DNA from: Synergistaceae bacterium
Lineage (GTDB): Bacteria > Synergistota > Synergistia > Synergistales > Synergistaceae
Direction of reading: 5' to 3'
DNA length: 9,260 nucleotides
Assembly: GCA_028702015.1 (NCBI GenBank)
Contig: JAQVPO010000038.1
Location: 1-9,260, forward strand
Positions 6,284-9,260 of this stretch are shown piece by piece. The translations under genes and the position numbers were made by a program. Every line of letters starts with the position of its first letter. The stretch's first letter is position 1. The notes beneath the pieces are model-generated. The model saw only the letters and a program-made list of their open reading frames with translations. It did not search any database and was not told the DNA's origin.

Positions 6284-7408
6284 ATGGATCTATATTTTAC
6301 CGCGTTGAAAGGCGTTGTTGAGCAGTCGGGCTTTGTAGCCCTTAACGTACCTACGCTTATCATGCTTATGGTATCGTTTGTGCTGCTTTACCTCGCCATC
6401 GCAAAGGGTTTTGAGCCTTTGCTCCTGATGCCGATCGCTTTCGGGTGTCTGCTTGTCAACCTGCCGCTTTCCGGCATAGTTGATCCCGGCGGATTCCTCT
6501 ATTTTGTAAAATTCGGTATCGACCATGAACTCTACCCTGTTATCATCTTCATGGGAATAGGTGCGCTGACCGACTTTGGACCGCTTCTTGCAAACCCGAT
6601 AACCTTCCTGCTCGGAGCTGCGGCACAGATAGGAGTCTTTTTTGCCGTTTTCGGAGCTATGGCTATGGGATTCACGATCCAGGAAGCTGCAGGGATCGGC
6701 ATAATCGGCGGAGCAGACGGGCCTACAGCGATATATCTTTGTGCCAAGCTTGCAAGAGGCATACTCCCTGCAGTTGCGGTTGCAGCTTACAGCTATATGT
6801 CACTGGTTCCGCTTATCCAGCCGCCTGTTATCAAACTGCTGACAACGAAGAAAGACCGTTCGATCAAGATGGAACAGCTTCGCCCGGTAACAAGGACAGA
6901 GCGTATCCTCTTCCCGATCGTTTCAACGATTGCCTGCGGACTTATCCTTCCTGCCTCGGTGCCGCTTGTCGGGATGCTCATGTTCGGCAACCTTCTTCGC
7001 GAATGCGGCTGCACAGAGCGTCTTTCGCTTGCTGCACAGAATGAGGTGCTCAATGCCACTACCATATTCCTTGGCATTTCAGTTGGTGCTACGATGAGTG
7101 CGGAGTCATTCCTTACCCTTGCAACTATCAAGATAATTGCATTGGGCTTGATTGCATTTGTCTTCAGTACTGCCGGAGGAGTATTGTTTGGTCAGGTAAT
7201 GAAAGTAGTCTCTGGCGGAAAGATCAACCCGATAATCGGTGCTGCCGGAGTTTCAGCAGTTCCTATGGCAGCACGTGTCTGTCAGAAAGTAGTATCGAAA
7301 GAATTCCCGGGAAGCTATATCCTTATGCATGCGATGGGACCCAATGTTGCCGGTGTTATCGGCACTGCTGTTGCAGCGGGAGCTATGCTCACCCTTCTTA
7401 CTCAGTAA
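6284..7408 (+). CDS. mmdB: Methylmalonyl-CoA decarboxylase beta subunit (sodium ion pump)
   Basis: 374 aa, the size of Veillonella MmdB and shorter than OadB. Integral membrane protein, with many hydrophobic segments across its length, that decarboxylates carboxybiotin and couples it to Na+ export. Residues reported as important in Klebsiella OadB are all present at the same spacing: D145 (in GGADGPT, OadB D203), Y171 (Y229), and N315, G319, S324 and R331 in NPIIGAAGVSAVPMAARV (OadB N373, G377, S382, R389). The conserved C-terminal HAMGPNVAGVIGTAVAAG (349-366) is intact. AAGGAGGG (6269-6276) precedes the ATG by 7 nt. It is the last gene of the operon and is followed by a terminator-like hairpin. 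Oxaloacetate or glutaconyl-CoA decarboxylase beta subunits share this fold; the substrate is set by the alpha subunit. Confidence 0.96.
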   Translation: MDLYFTALKGVVEQSGFVALNVPTLIMLMVSFVLLYLAIAKGFEPLLLMPIAFGCLLVNLPLSGIVDPGGFLYFVKFGIDHELYPVIIFMGIGALTDFGPLLANPITFLLGAAAQIGVFFAVFGAMAMGFTIQEAAGIGIIGGADGPTAIYLCAKLARGILPAVAVAAYSYMSLVPLIQPPVIKLLTTKKDRSIKMEQLRPVTRTERILFPIVSTIACGLILPASVPLVGMLMFGNLLRECGCTERLSLAAQNEVLNATTIFLGISVGATMSAESFLTLATIKIIALGLIAFVFSTAGGVLFGQVMKVVSGGKINPIIGAAGVSAVPMAARVCQKVVSKEFPGSYILMHAMGPNVAGVIGTAVAAGAMLTLLTQ

Positions 7409-7420
7409 GTCGAGCACCGG

Positions 7421-7489
7421 CAATAAGCAACGCTAACTTCACAACATTCTAAAGAGGCCGCTCAGCGTATTTTAATACGCCTACGCGGT
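7421..7489 (+). repeat. 69-bp direct repeat, copy 1
   Basis: Identical over all 69 bases to 7548-7616, with starts 127 bp apart. It begins CAATAAGCAACG, 12 bp after the mmdB stop, and contains most of the operon terminator hairpin. This copy continues into CTCTTTTTT, completing a terminator. Confidence 0.97.
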
Positions 7490-7498
7490 CTCTTTTTT
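7451..7498 (+). terminator. Rho-independent terminator of the methylmalonyl-CoA operon
   Basis: AAAGAGGCCGC (7451-7461) pairs with GCGGTCTCTTT (7485-7495), with one G-U pair. An inner stem GCGTAT (7465-7470) / ATACGC (7475-7480) with loop TTTA lies inside, separated by a small internal loop. A run of six T follows at 7493-7498. It starts 42 bp after the mmdB stop. Classical intrinsic terminator. Confidence 0.88.
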
Positions 7499-7547
7499 CA
7501 TGTTGCATCATTATCGCCGCTTCTTGCCGGCGCTCAGAATGTTATAT

Positions 7548-7616
7548 CAATAAGCAACGCTAACTTCACAACATTCTAAAGAGGCCGCTCAGCGTATTTT
7601 AATACGCCTACGCGGT
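7548..7616 (+). repeat. 69-bp direct repeat, copy 2 (terminator arm altered)
   Basis: Perfect copy of 7421-7489. Directly after it the sequence reads AGTCCACCTCTTCATG instead of CTCTTTTTTCATG, so the T-run is lost. AAGAGG can still pair with the downstream CCTCTT across a bulge, but a functional intrinsic terminator is unlikely. It lies between the operon and the MFS gene. Confidence 0.97.
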
Positions 7617-7726
7617 AGTCCACCTCTTCATGTCGTTTCGTTCCCATTTCATTTTGTCTGTGCTCATAACGCTCCCTCTGTGAGCAACGTAATTTGAAGC
7701 TTTTCATCAAAAAACTTGCCTTAATA

Positions 7727-7754
7727 TTGACGATGACCTAAAAATTATCATAAT
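7727..7754 (+). promoter_or_regulatory. Candidate sigma70-type promoter (distal) for the MFS gene
   Basis: TTGACG (7727-7732), a 16-bp spacer and CATAAT (7749-7754): each hexamer matches consensus at five of six positions. It predicts a start near 7761 and a leader of about 75-90 nt before the transporter. Confidence 0.45.
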
Positions 7755-7784
7755 TAAATTTTTATCTGAAATCCATAAACTGTA

Positions 7785-7815
7785 TTCAATAATTACTGAT
7801 AAGTTTGGTTATAAT
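7785..7815 (+). promoter_or_regulatory. Candidate promoter (proximal) for the MFS gene
   Basis: A perfect TATAAT lies at 7810-7815, with a weak -35 TTCAAT (7785-7790) at a long 19-bp spacing. Transcription would start near 7822, only 12 nt before ATG 7834. That would favour a downstream GTG (7849) or TTG (7852) start behind GGGGTG. An alternative to the distal promoter. Confidence 0.3.
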
Positions 7816-7833
7816 GTTAAAGATTTGATCATT

Positions 7834-9099
7834 ATGTTTGGGGTGTTTGTGTTGAAGGATCAAGATATTTCATTGTGTTCTTCTCTTTTCGCAAGGCTTT
7901 TTATCCCTTTCGGGATGGGGTATTTTATTTCGGTTCTGTTAGGCAGCGCCAATGCGATAATGTCGCCCATACTTGTGGAGACGTTTCTGCTATCGCCGGC
8001 TGATCTGGGTTTTATGACATCTGTCTACCTGATCTCTTTTGGAATAGCACAGTTCCCGCTGGGAGTTTTTCTGGATCGCTATGGAGCCAGAAAAACACTT
8101 GCGCCATCAATGCTTTTTGCTGTGCTTGGTGCTGTAATATTTGCGCTTTCACAAAATATGTGGCATCTGATAATATCAAGGATCCTGACAGGAGTAGGGC
8201 TTTCAGGATGTCTTATGGCCGCATTCAAAGCATATTCCGACTGGCTTCCTTCGGAGCGTCTTCCTGTCGTCTACAGTCTCCAATGTCTTGCGGGCGGCAT
8301 AGGCGGGATGGTTTCAACTAAGCCGGTAGGCTTTGCAATAAGTATTTTTTCTTGGAGATATACCTTCCTTTTTCTTGCTGCAGTTACTTTGCTTATCGCG
8401 TTATCTATATGGTTTGTGCCCCCCAGGGACAAATATTCCGGCAAGAAATACAGCCTATCGTTTGTAGAACAGCTTTCTGAAATGCTGTCGTTTTTTATGG
8501 ATACCCGCTTTTGGTCTGTTGCTCCGCTAGTGATTACTGCTCAGAGTATGATGTTTGCGTATCTCTATCTATGGGTCGGCCCATGGATGAGGGATGTTGC
8601 CATGATGGAGGTCGCAGAGACGGGCGAATATATGATGTACGCATTTACCGGTGCAGCGGCAGGATATTTCCTTAATGGTATCCTTGCTGATTTTTTTGCG
8701 AAGAAGAGATGGTTTTCATGGGAAAAAATGTATCTGTATTCAGGAGTTCTGCTTGTACTAGTTACAGCTTTTATTACATTTGAAAATGGACGGGCCTCTG
8801 CCTTTTTATGGGGAATAGTAATGTTTCTCTCTACTATGACAATGATAGCTTTTCCTATAATGAGAAATCTTTATGATGACAGTGAGGTAGGCAGAGCACT
8901 ATCTCTTCTTAATTTCATGATATTTCTCATCTCCTTTATACTGCAATGGTTCATCGGAGTGGTCCTTGATTTTTACCCAGTCATCGATGGACGTTTCTCT
9001 GCACGAGGCTATCAGCTTAGCCTCGCTGTGATTGTTATCCTGAACCTGTCTGCTGTTGTTCATCTATATTTGGGATTGAAAAAACGCCGTATAATATAA
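7834..9099 (+). CDS. Major facilitator superfamily transporter, substrate unknown
   Basis: 421 aa from ATG 7834. The protein is hydrophobic throughout, fitting about twelve membrane helices in two halves. MFS motif A is clear between helices 2 and 3 (GVFLDRYGARK, 77-87), followed by SRILTGVGLSG (115-125) in helix 4. A second-half motif-A relative is GYFLNGILADFFAKKRW. The central loop after about residue 192 is basic (PPRDKYSGKK). It should be a cytoplasmic-membrane permease moving a small solute with protons or Na+, but nothing visible identifies the solute; a carboxylate would fit the neighbours, as speculation only. The start is uncertain: ATG 7834 and TTG 7825 lack a clear ribosome binding site, while GGGGTG (7840-7845) precedes GTG 7849 and TTG 7852. 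Its own promoter candidates and the terminator upstream suggest a transcript separate from the decarboxylase operon. Confidence 0.88.
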   Translation: MFGVFVLKDQDISLCSSLFARLFIPFGMGYFISVLLGSANAIMSPILVETFLLSPADLGFMTSVYLISFGIAQFPLGVFLDRYGARKTLAPSMLFAVLGAVIFALSQNMWHLIISRILTGVGLSGCLMAAFKAYSDWLPSERLPVVYSLQCLAGGIGGMVSTKPVGFAISIFSWRYTFLFLAAVTLLIALSIWFVPPRDKYSGKKYSLSFVEQLSEMLSFFMDTRFWSVAPLVITAQSMMFAYLYLWVGPWMRDVAMMEVAETGEYMMYAFTGAAAGYFLNGILADFFAKKRWFSWEKMYLYSGVLLVLVTAFITFENGRASAFLWGIVMFLSTMTMIAFPIMRNLYDDSEVGRALSLLNFMIFLISFILQWFIGVVLDFYPVIDGRFSARGYQLSLAVIVILNLSAVVHLYLGLKKRRII

Positions 9100-9177
9100 T
9101 TGGTTTTTTATAGGGTGTGTATGGTCCGGTCTTTCGTTATATGATCTGATTTTTGCAGCGCTGGCTTAAACTCTGCG

Positions 9178-9209
9178 GCAGAAACAGCAGGAAGGGCCGC
9201 TGTTTTTGC
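9178..9209 (+). terminator. Terminator-like hairpin between the MFS gene and the next gene
   Basis: GCAGAAACAGC (9178-9188) pairs with GCTGTTTTTGC (9199-9209) over 11 positions with one G-U pair, around a 10-nt purine-rich loop (AGGAAGGGCC). The T-run (9203-9207) is in the 3' arm, so with the shorter AAACAGC/GCTGTTT stem it can act as a terminator tail. It lies 79 nt after the MFS stop and 26 nt before the next start, so it could end the MFS transcript or attenuate the next gene. Confidence 0.55.
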
Positions 9210-9235
9210 TGTTAATATGAAAAAGGAGGAACCAG

Positions 9236-9260
9236 ATGTTTAAAAGATATGAAATTGAAG
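9236..9260 (+). CDS. Start of an unidentified gene (partial, runs off window)
   Basis: ATG at 9236 is preceded by a strong AAGGAGG (9223-9229) with 6-nt spacing. Eight codons are visible (MFKRYEIE), too few to identify the product. The K/E-RY opening is loosely reminiscent of adenylosuccinate lyase N-termini, but this is only a guess and is not offered as a call. Confidence 0.65.

Larger units (their letters stand above)
7409..7833. other. Intergenic region with duplicated terminator repeat and MFS promoter candidates
   Basis: 425 bp with no convincing gene. The first half holds two copies of a perfect 69-bp repeat containing a terminator hairpin, separated by a 58-bp spacer with a GC hairpin (CGCCG 7515-7519 / CGGCG 7528-7532). 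A further 6-bp inverted repeat TGCTCA (7661-7666) / TGAGCA (7681-7686) follows. The last 120 bp are AT-rich and hold two promoter candidates for the MFS gene. Confidence 0.7.

Noticed and set aside
7421..7616. CRISPR array
   Set aside because: Only two repeat units, 69 bp long and containing a terminator hairpin, with a single spacer and no cas genes.
7409..7833. Insertion-sequence remnant explaining the duplicated repeat
   Set aside because: No transposase fragment, terminal inverted repeats or target-site duplication can be seen around the two copies.

Overview
The window looks like chromosomal DNA of a strictly anaerobic, propionate-metabolising bacterium. Its core is a seven-gene plus-strand cluster (1220-7408). 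It encodes a two-subunit B12-dependent methylmalonyl-CoA mutase, methylmalonyl-CoA epimerase and a four-subunit, biotin-dependent, sodium-pumping methylmalonyl-CoA decarboxylase. A divergent gene encodes an oxygen- or NO-reducing flavodiiron protein, which also fits an anaerobe. Strong AAGGAGG-type ribosome binding sites, moderate G+C and this gene set suggest an amino-acid or dicarboxylate fermenter such as Synergistota or a Negativicutes-like Firmicute. That taxonomic guess is inference at low confidence.

Layout. 1-786 (minus): flavodiiron protein, missing its C-terminal flavodoxin domain at the window edge. 787-1219: divergent intergenic region with a plausible promoter for each side and three copies of the heptamer GTTGCAA (one inverted). 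1220-3751: mutase large subunit (GTG start), mutase B12-binding subunit and epimerase, tightly spaced. 3765-3802: a strong hairpin between the epimerase and decarboxylase halves. 3849-7408: decarboxylase alpha (carboxyltransferase), delta (OadG-like membrane anchor), gamma (biotin carrier) and beta (sodium pump) subunits. 7409-7833: intergenic region with a terminator inside a perfect 69-bp direct repeat. 7834-9099: a major facilitator superfamily transporter of unknown substrate. 9178-9209: a terminator-like hairpin. 9236-9260: the first eight codons of another gene.

How the genes work together. The mutase interconverts succinyl-CoA and (R)-methylmalonyl-CoA, the epimerase gives the (S)-epimer, and the decarboxylase releases CO2 to form propionyl-CoA while exporting Na+. 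Together they turn succinyl-CoA into propionyl-CoA and conserve decarboxylation energy as a sodium gradient; the mutase and epimerase steps are reversible. No biotin carboxylase gene is present, which supports decarboxylase rather than propionyl-CoA carboxylase. No MeaB-type mutase chaperone, CoA-transferase or MmdE (epsilon) gene is present here.

I see no previously undescribed system. The least ordinary items are the duplicated terminator repeat, the hairpin dividing the operon, and the repeated heptamer around the operon promoter.
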